A DNA stretch of 14,424 nt from JBFHKO01 sp041595355 (GTDB lineage Bacteria; Pseudomonadota; Gammaproteobacteria; Enterobacterales; Aeromonadaceae), in assembly GCA_041595355.1 (NCBI GenBank), contig JBFHKO010000041.1, positions 1 to 14,424 of the forward strand. The letters are read 5' to 3'. A model generated the notes under the pieces. That model was given only the letters and a program-made list of their open reading frames with translations. It was not told where the DNA came from and did no database searches. Below are positions 1-6,625 of this stretch, one piece after another. Each line of letters begins with the position of its first letter. The first letter of the stretch is position 1. A program made the translations under genes and the position numbers.

Positions 1-1652
1 ACCGCCCTGAGATTCAGCAGCGGCTTGTTCCCATAGTGGTAGAGGCTGAACACCTTGCCCTCTGCGAGCCGTACAAAGCTGGCGCTGGCCTTCCCCTCGA
101 AGGTAGCCGCACCGGACTTGAGCTGCGCATCCAGGTTTTCCAGCTTGAGGCCGGTCAGCACCTCTTGGAGGTTGTCTTCGCCCTGCTCGTTGCGGACCAT
201 GGCGCCGCTCAGGGTGGCGGAGACGGTGCCGCTTCTCAGGGTCAGCTTGGTCGAGTCATCGCCAAGGCTGCCGCTGAGGCTCAGGCTGAGCTCGGTCTGG
301 CTGGTGGTCTTCTCGGCCGAATTCACCTGGCTCCAGTCCAGGTTGGAGTCGAAGGCCAGATCCACCACCACGCTGCGCGGATCGTCGCCGGTGCCGGTCA
401 GGGTGCCCCTGAGGGTCGCCTTGATGGCGGCCTGGTTGCTGATCACCAGAGTCAGGGTGCCCAGCGCCTGCTCGCCGGACTTGATGGTCACCTGGCGGCT
501 GACGGTGTCATCGGTTTCTAACTCCGATTCGATGCTCTCATCGTTATAGAGAGTGTCGATGACCTGCTCGACCCCCAGCCCCAGTATCTCGGACATGGCC
601 GCGCTGTCGCGGTTGAATACCTCGGACGCCTCGTCCACATCCAGCCCCAGCGCCTCCAGCGGCGAGTCGAAATCGGTCTCGATGATGTTGTAGATGAAAC
701 TGCGGGTATCCCGTACCAGCGCCTTGGCCTTGGCGACATCGCTAAGCGTGGCACTGGCACCCGCCTTCGGTGCATAGCTGCCATCGGCGATCTCGTCCTT
801 GAGGCTGGCATTGGCCATCCAGAGCGCACTCTTTGCTTCACTGCCAAGCTTGTCGGCAATCTGCGGCTGAACCAGCACCGCATCCCAGGCGGAGGCCAGC
901 TCGGCAAGCTGGAAGGCATCATGCTCGTCGAAGACGCCATCGGCAAAGCTGTCGGCCAGCTCGCCGAGCAGCGCCTCCAGCGGTTTGCTGTCGGTGACCA
1001 GTTTCAGCACGGCGGCATTTTGGGCCGCGGCCCGTTGCTCGGTAGGCGAGGCTGAGGCCATGGCGGTAGCATCGGTGATATCCAGCACCCGGGTGCTGGA
1101 AACGGGGAAGCCTACCAGCTGGCTGATAGCGGCCAGATCCTGGGCGATGAGGTCGGCATTGACCGCTGAGGGGTCAGACTTGAGCCGCTCCGCCACCCGG
1201 GCGGCCGCCATGTGGGTATAGGGTGTCACCGGCACATTGGCCAGCGAGCTGCCGCTCACCGTCGGCAGCACCGCATCCAGCCTGAAGGCTGCCTCGTCCA
1301 CATCGACAAAATCACCGAAACTGCCGCCGGCACAGCTGTCGACATCGCACTTCATGCGGGTATCGGCATCAGCCGTCAGGCTGATCTTGAGGGGGCCGCC
1401 GGTATAGCCGCCAAGCGACAGGCTGTACTGCCCCTTCTCGTCGGTGGTGGTGGTGCCAACCGGCTTCCAGGCGCCGGCGACCAGCTCATAGACGGTTACC
1501 AGACCGCCCTTGATGACCCCCTTGGCGGCGGTACCGGAGAGCGTGGTACTGGTCGAGCTGGTGGTGGAGGCGCCATCACCGCCGCCGCCGCAGGCGGAGA
1601 GCAGCAGGGCCGAGGCGATGGCAGCGCTGAGCGTCAGTTTCTTGAATTCCAT
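1..1652 (-). CDS. Large secreted lipoprotein, function unknown (3' end outside window)
   Basis: An open frame runs unbroken from ATG at 1652 to the window edge, giving at least 550 residues. The start is supported by CGGAG about 8 bases upstream and by an immediate lipoprotein signal: a short positive N-terminus (MEFKK), a hydrophobic stretch and the lipobox LSAC with Cys21, followed by a Gly run and a Ser/Thr-rich linker. The mature protein should be lipid-anchored. Residues about 40-90 (SGTAAKGVIKGG, then DEKGQYSLSL) resemble a carboxypeptidase-regulatory-like or Ig-like beta-sandwich repeat, followed by a pair of cysteines (MKCDVDSC). The middle is Ala-rich and predicted helical; the last 150 visible residues are Ser/Thr-rich with alternating polar and hydrophobic residues, like beta-structure. 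No catalytic motif is recognisable. It lies downstream of recQ on the same strand but 195 bp away, so it probably has its own promoter. Surface or adhesion-related roles are possible but unproven. Confidence 0.85.
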   Translation of the reverse strand, partial: MEFKKLTLSAAIASALLLSACGGGGDGASTTSSTSTTLSGTAAKGVIKGGLVTVYELVAGAWKPVGTTTTDEKGQYSLSLGGYTGGPLKISLTADADTRMKCDVDSCAGGSFGDFVDVDEAAFRLDAVLPTVSGSSLANVPVTPYTHMAAARVAERLKSDPSAVNADLIAQDLAAISQLVGFPVSSTRVLDITDATAMASASPTEQRAAAQNAAVLKLVTDSKPLEALLGELADSFADGVFDEHDAFQLAELASAWDAVLVQPQIADKLGSEAKSALWMANASLKDEIADGSYAPKAGASATLSDVAKAKALVRDTRSFIYNIIETDFDSPLEALGLDVDEASEVFNRDSAAMSEILGLGVEQVIDTLYNDESIESELETDDTVSRQVTIKSGEQALGTLTLVISNQAAIKATLRGTLTGTGDDPRSVVVDLAFDSNLDWSQVNSAEKTTSQTELSLSLSGSLGDDSTKLTLRSGTVSATLSGAMVRNEQGEDNLQEVLTGLKLENLDAQLKSGAATFEGKASASFVRLAEGKVFSLYHYGNKPLLNLRA

Positions 1653-1847
1653 GTCGAGACTCCGGGATGATCCAATGGTTAAGGTCGGCAGCACTCCTCG
1701 AATATGCCCGCCTGGCGGGCCCATCCCAAAAGAGCAATTGACGACTCTAACCCTGACCACCAAAAAGAGCCAAGCGATACCACCTGTGACCTGTCAGCTC
1801 TGACAGGGCGAAACCAAATGAATTGACAGCGAACACGAATGAGTGTC
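1653..1847 (-). promoter_or_regulatory. recQ-lipoprotein intergenic region with inverted repeats
   Basis: This 195-bp gap must hold the lipoprotein promoter and the end of the recQ transcript. I see a 6-bp inverted repeat, CTGTCA-GCTC-TGACAG (1791-1806), a further TGACAG at 1824-1829, and a GC-rich inverted repeat GCCCGCC-T-GGCGGGC (1706-1720). Neither hairpin is followed by a T-run on the minus strand, so I do not call a Rho-independent terminator for recQ. A TTGGCT / TAGAGT pair on the minus strand is a possible weak promoter, but it is far from consensus. Confidence 0.4.
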
Positions 1848-3689
1848 TTAGCGGCCACGACAGTGATCACGGATGCACTCGAGGAAGGCCTCGCCGAAGC
1901 GTTCGAGCTTGCGCTGGCCGACGCCGTTGACCCGCAGCAGCTCCTCGTCGTCGCAGGGCTGCTGGCGGGCCATCTCGGCCAGGGTGGCGTCGTTGAAGAC
2001 CACGTAGGGGGGCACCTCCTCCTCCTCGGCGATCTGCTTGCGCAGCTTGCGCAGCGCGCGAAACAGTGGCACGTCGTAGTCGGCCTGCCCCTGGTCGCGA
2101 TCGCGGCTGCGTCCCTTGCGCCCCGGACTCAGCACCTGGAGCCGCGGCACCGCCAGCGACAGCGGCTGCTCGCCGCGCAGCACCGGCCGCGCCGCCTCGG
2201 TGAGCTGCAGGGTGAGGTGACGGGTGATGTCCTGGGCCAGCAGCCCCCGGTGAATGAGCTGGCGGCAGACCGAGAGCCAGTGCTCGTGGCTCTTCTCCTT
2301 GCCAAGACCGAAGGTGGAGAGCTGGTCATGGCCCTGGTCGCGGATGCGCTGGCTCTGGGAGCCGCGCAGCACCTCGATGACATAGCCCATGCCGAAACGC
2401 TGGCCGACCCGGTAGACGCAGGAGAGCAGCTTCTGGGCATCCTCGCGGCCGTCATAGGTGCGCGGCGGATCCAGGCACACATCGCAGTTGCCACAGGGGG
2501 CGCCCTGACGCTCGCCGAAATAGTGCAGCAGCACCTGCCGCCGGCAGGTCTGGGCCTCGGCGAAGGCGGCCATCAGGTTGAGCTTGTACTGCTCGACCCG
2601 CTGCTGCTCGGGGTTGGGCTTCTCCGCCCCCTCCAGCAACCGGCGCACCCGCTCGATATCGGCCGGATCGTAGAGCAGCAGCGCCTCCGCCGGCAGGCCG
2701 TCGCGACCGGCCCGCCCCGTCTCCTGGTAGTAGGCTTCGATGTTCTTGGGAATGTCGTAATGGACCACGAAGCGCACATTGGGCTTGTCGATACCCATGC
2801 CGAAGGCCACAGTGGCGACCACCACCTCCAGATCATCGCGCAGGAAGGCCTCCTGCACCGAGGCCCGCTCGGCCTGGGGCAGGCCGGCATGGTAGCAGGC
2901 GGCCCGCACGCCGCGACCGCGCAGCAGCCGGGCCACCTCCTCGGTGCGGTTGCGGCTGCCGCAATAGACGATGCCGCACTGACCGCCCTGCTTGCTCACA
3001 TACTGCGCCAGCTGCTCGCCGGGCTTGTACTTGTCCACCAGGCTGTAGCGGATGTTGGGCCGATCGAAGCTCGCCAGATGGATGAAGGGATCCTGCAGCC
3101 CGAGACGCTGCAAGATGTCGCGCCGGGTGGCGTCATCGGCGGTGGCGGTGAGCGCCACCATGGGAACGCCCGGAAACTGCTGCTTGAGGCGCCCCAGGGC
3201 CGCGTATTCGGGGCGGAAGTCATGCCCCCACTGGGAGATACAGTGGGCCTCGTCGATGGCAAACAGCGCCAGCGGCAGCTCGGCCAGCCGGGCCAGGAAC
3301 TCCGGCATCAGCAGCCGCTCCGGCGCCACGTAGAGCAGCTTGAGATCGCCGCGCCGCAGCTCGGCGTAGCAGGCCAGCAGCGCCTCCCGATCCAGCCCCG
3401 AGTGCAGGCCGGCGGCCGCCACGCCGTTGGCGCGCAGGCTGTCCACCTGGTCCTTCATCAGGGCGATGAGCGGCGACACCACCACCGTCAGGCCGGGGCG
3501 CACCAGCGCCGGTATCTGGAAGCAGAGCGACTTGCCGCCACCGGTGGGCATGATCACCAGCCCATCGCGCCCCGCGGCCAGCTGCTCGACGACCTGTGCC
3601 TGTCCGGGGCGGAATGCCTGGTAACCGAAGACCTCCTGCAGTACTTGCAGGGGGCTGGGTAAAACTGCGTTCCGGATGAGCTGGGACAG
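1848..3689 (-). CDS. recQ: ATP-dependent DNA helicase RecQ
   Basis: RecQ unwinds DNA 3' to 5' in RecF-pathway recombination and replication-fork repair. Numbered from the proposed start: motif 0 and Walker A (FRPGQ at 26-30, MPTGGGKS at 47-54), DEAH at 146-149 in AIDEAHCISQWGHDFRPEY, motif VI (QETGRAGRDG near 322-331), a four-Cys zinc site (Cys382, 399, 402, 405), a winged-helix RQC region, and a C-terminal HRDC domain (VPPYVVFNDATL onward). The frame has no ATG, GTG or TTG between the TTG at 3881 and the conserved core. I place the start at CTG 3689, which has GAGG 7 bases upstream and gives 613 residues, close to the 609 of E. coli RecQ. Starting at TTG 3881 would add 64 residues with no RecQ likeness. 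The gene is divergent from the AbiTii-like gene. The identity is very sure; the start is not. Confidence 0.95.
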   Translation of the reverse strand: MSQLIRNAVLPSPLQVLQEVFGYQAFRPGQAQVVEQLAAGRDGLVIMPTGGGKSLCFQIPALVRPGLTVVVSPLIALMKDQVDSLRANGVAAAGLHSGLDREALLACYAELRRGDLKLLYVAPERLLMPEFLARLAELPLALFAIDEAHCISQWGHDFRPEYAALGRLKQQFPGVPMVALTATADDATRRDILQRLGLQDPFIHLASFDRPNIRYSLVDKYKPGEQLAQYVSKQGGQCGIVYCGSRNRTEEVARLLRGRGVRAACYHAGLPQAERASVQEAFLRDDLEVVVATVAFGMGIDKPNVRFVVHYDIPKNIEAYYQETGRAGRDGLPAEALLLYDPADIERVRRLLEGAEKPNPEQQRVEQYKLNLMAAFAEAQTCRRQVLLHYFGERQGAPCGNCDVCLDPPRTYDGREDAQKLLSCVYRVGQRFGMGYVIEVLRGSQSQRIRDQGHDQLSTFGLGKEKSHEHWLSVCRQLIHRGLLAQDITRHLTLQLTEAARPVLRGEQPLSLAVPRLQVLSPGRKGRSRDRDQGQADYDVPLFRALRKLRKQIAEEEEVPPYVVFNDATLAEMARQQPCDDEELLRVNGVGQRKLERFGEAFLECIRDHCRGR

Positions 3690-3716
3690 GGGATGGCCTC
3701 GTTGGCTGGCAAGGGG

Positions 3717-3752
3717 GCCGCCATTGTAAAGCAGGCGGGCGCGACAATAAAT
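3717..3752 (-). promoter_or_regulatory. Candidate recQ promoter
   Basis: On the minus strand TACAAT (3728-3723) matches a sigma-70 -10 box at 5 of 6 bases, with a weak TTTATT about 17 bp upstream as -35. A transcript would begin near 3716, leaving about 27 bases before the proposed CTG start. The out-of-frame ATG at 3724 lies inside this -10 box, which argues against it being the translation start. The -35 match is poor. Confidence 0.4.
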
Positions 3753-3922
3753 CGGATGCGTTTGGCAATAAATGCTGTCGAATGGCGATCGGGGGGCATG
3801 TTTCCCCGCCCGCGGGTCGCCAAATGGCGGGCCGTAGACTAAAATTTGACCGCCATCAAGATGAGGGGCGGGCGCGCGCAACGCCCGCTTGCCATACTTG
3901 ATGTGGGGAGGACTGAACGAAA

Positions 3923-4456
3923 ATGCGTGTCTTGTCGACGATCAAATGCGGTGAACTGGTCGAGCGGCTACAGAGCCTGCACCATACCGCCCGTGAGGCC
4001 GGCCTGAGACAGTGGCTGCAACGGGAATTGGAAGGGTATCAGGAAATGGACTCCCTGCCTTGGTACCGGGTTGTCGAGTGTCGGCAACGCGGCCTGTTTC
4101 TGCATGTCGCCAGCGGGCGGCAGCGGACCTGCCAGATCCATGAAGAGGCGCTCTGCCAGCGCCATCTGAACGTGGTGAAGTTTCTGCAGGCCAGAGGGCC
4201 GCTAAGCGACTACCTGGATTGCCATGCCCTGGTGCTGGAGCGCTGGCCCGACGAGCTGTTGCAAGCCTACAGCCAGTTACTGATACCGGAGCACCTCTGT
4301 CTGCATGCCTGGAAGGAGCCGGTACTGCCGGTGAAAGAGCAGCTGCTCCACGGGGTGGAGAGCATGCTCAAGGAGTACCTGCCGGGTATGGAAAACGAAA
4401 TGCGTGAGTGCGGCCGTTCGCTGCGCGCCATTCACCATCGGCACTGGCGTATCTGA
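3923..4456 (+). CDS. Small AbiTii-domain-like protein, possible phage-defence protein
   Basis: A 177-residue soluble protein with no signal peptide or membrane segment. The ATG has GGAGG 11 bases upstream. Residues about 8-50 follow the pattern I associate with the N-terminal AbiTii domain: a helix (GELVERLQSLHHTAREAGL), then LRQWLQRELEGY, then a short acidic turn and LPWYRVV. The W/L-x-x-EL-x-GY and LPxYR elements are the recognisable core of that family, which occurs in abortive-infection proteins and in larger defence proteins. The rest (residues 60-177) is helical and Leu/His/Arg-rich with no motif I can name; there is no nuclease or NTPase signature. It stands alone, divergent from recQ, with a terminator behind it, so it is a single-gene unit. 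The biochemical activity of AbiTii domains is not known to me. An alternative is an ordinary uncharacterised housekeeping protein. Confidence 0.75.
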   Translation: MRVLSTIKCGELVERLQSLHHTAREAGLRQWLQRELEGYQEMDSLPWYRVVECRQRGLFLHVASGRQRTCQIHEEALCQRHLNVVKFLQARGPLSDYLDCHALVLERWPDELLQAYSQLLIPEHLCLHAWKEPVLPVKEQLLHGVESMLKEYLPGMENEMRECGRSLRAIHHRHWRI

Positions 4457-4471
4457 GCCGCAACAACAACC

Positions 4472-4491
4472 TGGGGATGGATCCCCATTTT
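4472..4491 (+). terminator. Rho-independent terminator after the AbiTii-like gene
   Basis: TGGGGAT and ATCCCCA form a perfect inverted repeat (4472-4478 with 4481-4487), best folded as a 6-bp stem with a TGGA loop, followed at once by TTTT. It starts 16 bases after the stop codon of the upstream gene. The T-tract is short, so termination may be partial. A second hairpin, GTGGC-TCT-GCCAC at 4538-4550, lies just past the end of the convergent cyclase gene but has no T-run. Confidence 0.6.
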
Positions 4492-4561
4492 CATGCCCGT
4501 CTCCCGCCACCGACCTCTCAGCCGTCACCGTTAACCCGTGGCTCTGCCACTCCCGTCGAGG

Positions 4562-6013
4562 TTACTCGCCGGGCGCCTGCGCGTCGGCGAGCTCGCAGCG
4601 ATTGCGGCCCCGCCGCTTGGCCAGATAGAGCGCCCCGTCCAGGCGCGCAAAGAAGTGGGTCAACGTCTCCCCGGGCTGATAGACCGCCACCCCCAGGCTG
4701 AGGGTGATGGCCGGCGCCGTATCGTCATTCGCCACGGCGGCGCGTAGTCGCTCGGCCAGCATGCAGGCCTCGGCGGCCGAACAGGTCTCCAGCAGCAGGA
4801 TGAACTCCTCCCCGCCCCAGCGGGCCAGGTTGTCGCCTTCGCGCACCTGCAGGCCGAGGGTCTGTGTCAGGCGCTTGAGCACCGCATCGCCCACCAGGTG
4901 GCCATGCCGGTCGTTGATCCGCTTGAAGTGATCCACATCCAGCAGCAGGGCGCTGAGGCGGTGCTGGCGCCGGCCGGCCCGCAGCACCGCCTCCTCGAAC
5001 AACCGCTCGAAGGCTTGCCGGTTCAGGCAACCGGTCAGGCTGTCGCGGCTGGCCTGCCATGCCAGGCGCCGCTGGAAGCGGTTCACCGTCAGCAGCAGCA
5101 ACCCCAGTATGAGCAGTGTCACCAGGGTGCTCACCAGCAGGTTGATCCAGAACATCTGCCGCAAGGGGCGCACCTCATCCCCCTCCGCATGCTCGACCAC
5201 CAGAAACCAGTCCAGCTCCGGGATATGCCGGGCACTGATGAGGGTCGCCTGATCGTCAAGCTCCATCTCCAGGGTATGCGGCTCGTTGCCGACCGCCAGT
5301 ATGCTGGGCAGCAGCGCCGACATGCCCGCCCGCTGATGCAACAGCCCGGCCTCCACCGTCGGCCCCATCAGCCGCAGCTGCCCCTGGCGATCGACGAAGT
5401 AGATGCGGCAGTCAAAACGCTGCTGATAGTGTTCGATGAGCGTCACTATCTTGTCCAGGGTCAGGCCCACGCCGGTGGCACCGATGAACTGGCCGGCATA
5501 GTCGTGCACCTTGTGATTGATGAATACCGTCAGGGTATCCCGGTTGGCCATGTCCGGGTCGATATTGATCTCGTGCTCGGGCTGCATGTCGCGCACCCGG
5601 AAATACCACTTATCCCGGGGTTCGGACTCCGAAATCTCCTTGAGCAGGCCGCCGCCGTAGTAGTAGCGCCGGCTGCGCTCCGACACCAGAAAGCTGCTCA
5701 CCGTGCCGTAACGGTGCTTGATCTCCGCCAGATAGCGGCTTATCTGGGTCTGATCCACCTCGCCGGAGAGCATCCAGTCGCGCAGGAAGGTGTCCTGGGC
5801 CATCAGCGACGAGATGAAGATGGGCCTCAGTATGTCCTTCTGGATCTCGGAGTAGATGTTGTCGCCGGCCAGCACCAGGGTCTGCTCACCGAACCGATCG
5901 CGAACGGTATCCCGCGATACCAGGTAGCTGGCCAGGTTGGTGGTCACGAAGCCCAGTGACAGCAGCAGACAGATACCCGCCAGCAGACGGAAACGTTCCT
6001 TGACAAGGTGCAT
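4562..6013 (-). CDS. Membrane diguanylate cyclase with periplasmic Cache-like sensor and GGDEF domain
   Basis: Makes cyclic di-GMP from two GTP. The protein has 483 residues: a first membrane segment (about 10-32), a periplasmic region of about 250 residues (40-285) that looks like a double Cache sensor (WYFRVRDM, then GQFIGATGVGLTLDKIV, then IYFVDRQG), a second membrane segment (about 287-310), and a GGDEF domain opening with DSLTGCLNRQAF (325-336). The active-site motif is GGEEF (400-404), a catalytically competent variant. RxxD at 391-394, five residues before it, is the product-binding inhibitory site, so feedback control is expected. ATG 6013 is chosen because AGGAA lies 8 bases upstream and the hydrophobic segment follows directly; the frame is open further upstream to 6217 but without likeness to anything. 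It is divergent from the PTS operon and shares a 289-bp upstream region with it. The sensed ligand is unknown. Confidence 0.93.
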   Translation of the reverse strand: MHLVKERFRLLAGICLLLSLGFVTTNLASYLVSRDTVRDRFGEQTLVLAGDNIYSEIQKDILRPIFISSLMAQDTFLRDWMLSGEVDQTQISRYLAEIKHRYGTVSSFLVSERSRRYYYGGGLLKEISESEPRDKWYFRVRDMQPEHEINIDPDMANRDTLTVFINHKVHDYAGQFIGATGVGLTLDKIVTLIEHYQQRFDCRIYFVDRQGQLRLMGPTVEAGLLHQRAGMSALLPSILAVGNEPHTLEMELDDQATLISARHIPELDWFLVVEHAEGDEVRPLRQMFWINLLVSTLVTLLILGLLLLTVNRFQRRLAWQASRDSLTGCLNRQAFERLFEEAVLRAGRRQHRLSALLLDVDHFKRINDRHGHLVGDAVLKRLTQTLGLQVREGDNLARWGGEEFILLLETCSAAEACMLAERLRAAVANDDTAPAITLSLGVAVYQPGETLTHFFARLDGALYLAKRRGRNRCELADAQAPGE

Positions 6014-6186
6014 GCAGGGGGTTCCTGTTTCCGCGGCCCAAGCGGCCGTCACCCGATTAAAACGCTGATTTTGCCCTGCCCCTGACCTAAAGTCACTGCG
6101 CCGCGGATGGACATTCCACCTGGAGCACCTTCTGCGCTCGTCTCGACAAATGAGCCACCGAATGGCCCCTCGACTGAAAAGGGACC

Positions 6187-6208
6187 TTTTGCCAGCCGGG
6201 TCACAAAT
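6187..6208 (+). promoter_or_regulatory. Possible CRP (cAMP receptor) site
   Basis: TGCCA-N6-TCACA (6190-6205) inside an A/T-flanked 22-bp stretch resembles the CRP consensus TGTGA-N6-TCACA: the right half is perfect and the left half matches 3 of 5. Its centre, near 6197.5, lies about 70 bp before the start of transcription implied by the -10 box at 6256, a usual class I distance. Catabolite control of a PTS sugar operon would be expected, but the left half is weak. Confidence 0.35.
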
Positions 6209-6221
6209 TGCGCACAAACAT

Positions 6222-6246
6222 GAAACCGGTTACTGCAACCGGTTTC
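6222..6246. promoter_or_regulatory. Double LacI/AscG-type operator of the beta-glucoside operon
   Basis: A perfect inverted repeat with 10-bp arms: GAAACCGGTT (6222-6231), spacer ACTGC, AACCGGTTTC (6237-6246). Each arm itself contains the 8-bp palindrome AACCGGTT, with the central CpG typical of LacI-family operators, so the element can be read as two overlapping operators with centres 13 bp apart. It overlaps the expected -35 position of the operon promoter, suiting repression by promoter occlusion. The gene for an AscG-like repressor follows the operon. From memory, the E. coli AscG site is of the form GAAACCGGTTTC, which each arm nearly completes. Confidence 0.8.
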
Positions 6247-6268
6247 CAGTGCACTTATAGTTCAACCG
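6233..6268 (+). promoter_or_regulatory. Candidate promoter of the PTS / phospho-beta-glucosidase operon
   Basis: TATAGT at 6256-6261 is a 5-of-6 sigma-70 -10 box. At 17-bp spacing the -35 position reads CTGCAA (6233-6238), a poor match that falls inside the operator, as expected for a promoter that needs an activator and is blocked by the repressor. Transcription would start near 6268, leaving a leader of about 35 bases. Confidence 0.5.
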
Positions 6269-6302
6269 TCACTTGACTCAACCCAGGTTCCCAGGAGGAC
6301 GC

Positions 6303-6608
6303 ATGATCAAGATATTTCTGTGCTGCGCTGCCGGCATGTCCACCAGCATGGTGGTCAACAAGATGAAACAGGCCGCCACCCAACAAGGTCTCGAGGTGGA
6401 CATTACTGCCGTGGCCATGGAGGAGTTCGACGCCACGCTGCCGCAGTACGACTGCTGCCTGCTGGGGCCGCAGATCAAATACAAGCTTGCCGAGTTCAAG
6501 GCCAAGGCCGAGGCGCAGGGCAAGCCCATCGCCGTCATCAACAGCATGGATTACGGCATGATGCGCGGCGACAAGATCCTGGCCGACGCCCTGGCGCTGA
6601 TTAACTGA
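6303..6608 (+). CDS. PTS Lac/cellobiose/chitobiose-family EIIB
   Basis: A 101-residue cytoplasmic phosphocarrier that takes phosphate from EIIA and passes it to the sugar during import. The phosphorylation loop sits at the N-terminus: FLCCAAGMSTSMVV, where Cys8 aligns with the active Cys of E. coli ChbB (CSAGMSTS). LLGPQIKYKL (about 53-62) and the C-terminal DYGMMRGDKIL are the other conserved blocks of this family; E. coli ChbB has 106 residues. ATG 6303 is chosen because AGGAGG (6293-6298) lies just before it; a TTG at 6273 would put that ribosome site inside the gene. It is the first gene of the operon, 17 bp ahead of EIIC. The family is sure. The sugar is not readable from EIIB, so I give no chb or cel symbol. 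Confidence 0.95.
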   Translation: MIKIFLCCAAGMSTSMVVNKMKQAATQQGLEVDITAVAMEEFDATLPQYDCCLLGPQIKYKLAEFKAKAEAQGKPIAVINSMDYGMMRGDKILADALALIN

Positions 6609-6625
6609 CTAACGGGAAGACCACC

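Noticed and set aside
1839..3662. A 607-codon open frame on the plus strand opposite recQ
   Set aside because: Antisense shadow of recQ; low-complexity composition and no recognisable motif.
3690..3881. N-terminal extension of RecQ from TTG 3881
   Set aside because: The 64 extra residues have no RecQ likeness, span a probable promoter and make the protein much longer than the family.
4898..5959. A 353-codon open frame on the plus strand opposite the diguanylate cyclase
   Set aside because: Antisense shadow; the cyclase on the other strand has complete catalytic motifs.
6014..6217. N-terminal extension of the diguanylate cyclase from 6217
   Set aside because: Arg/Cys-rich extension with no family likeness would run through the shared regulatory region; ATG 6013 has a good ribosome site and an immediate membrane segment.
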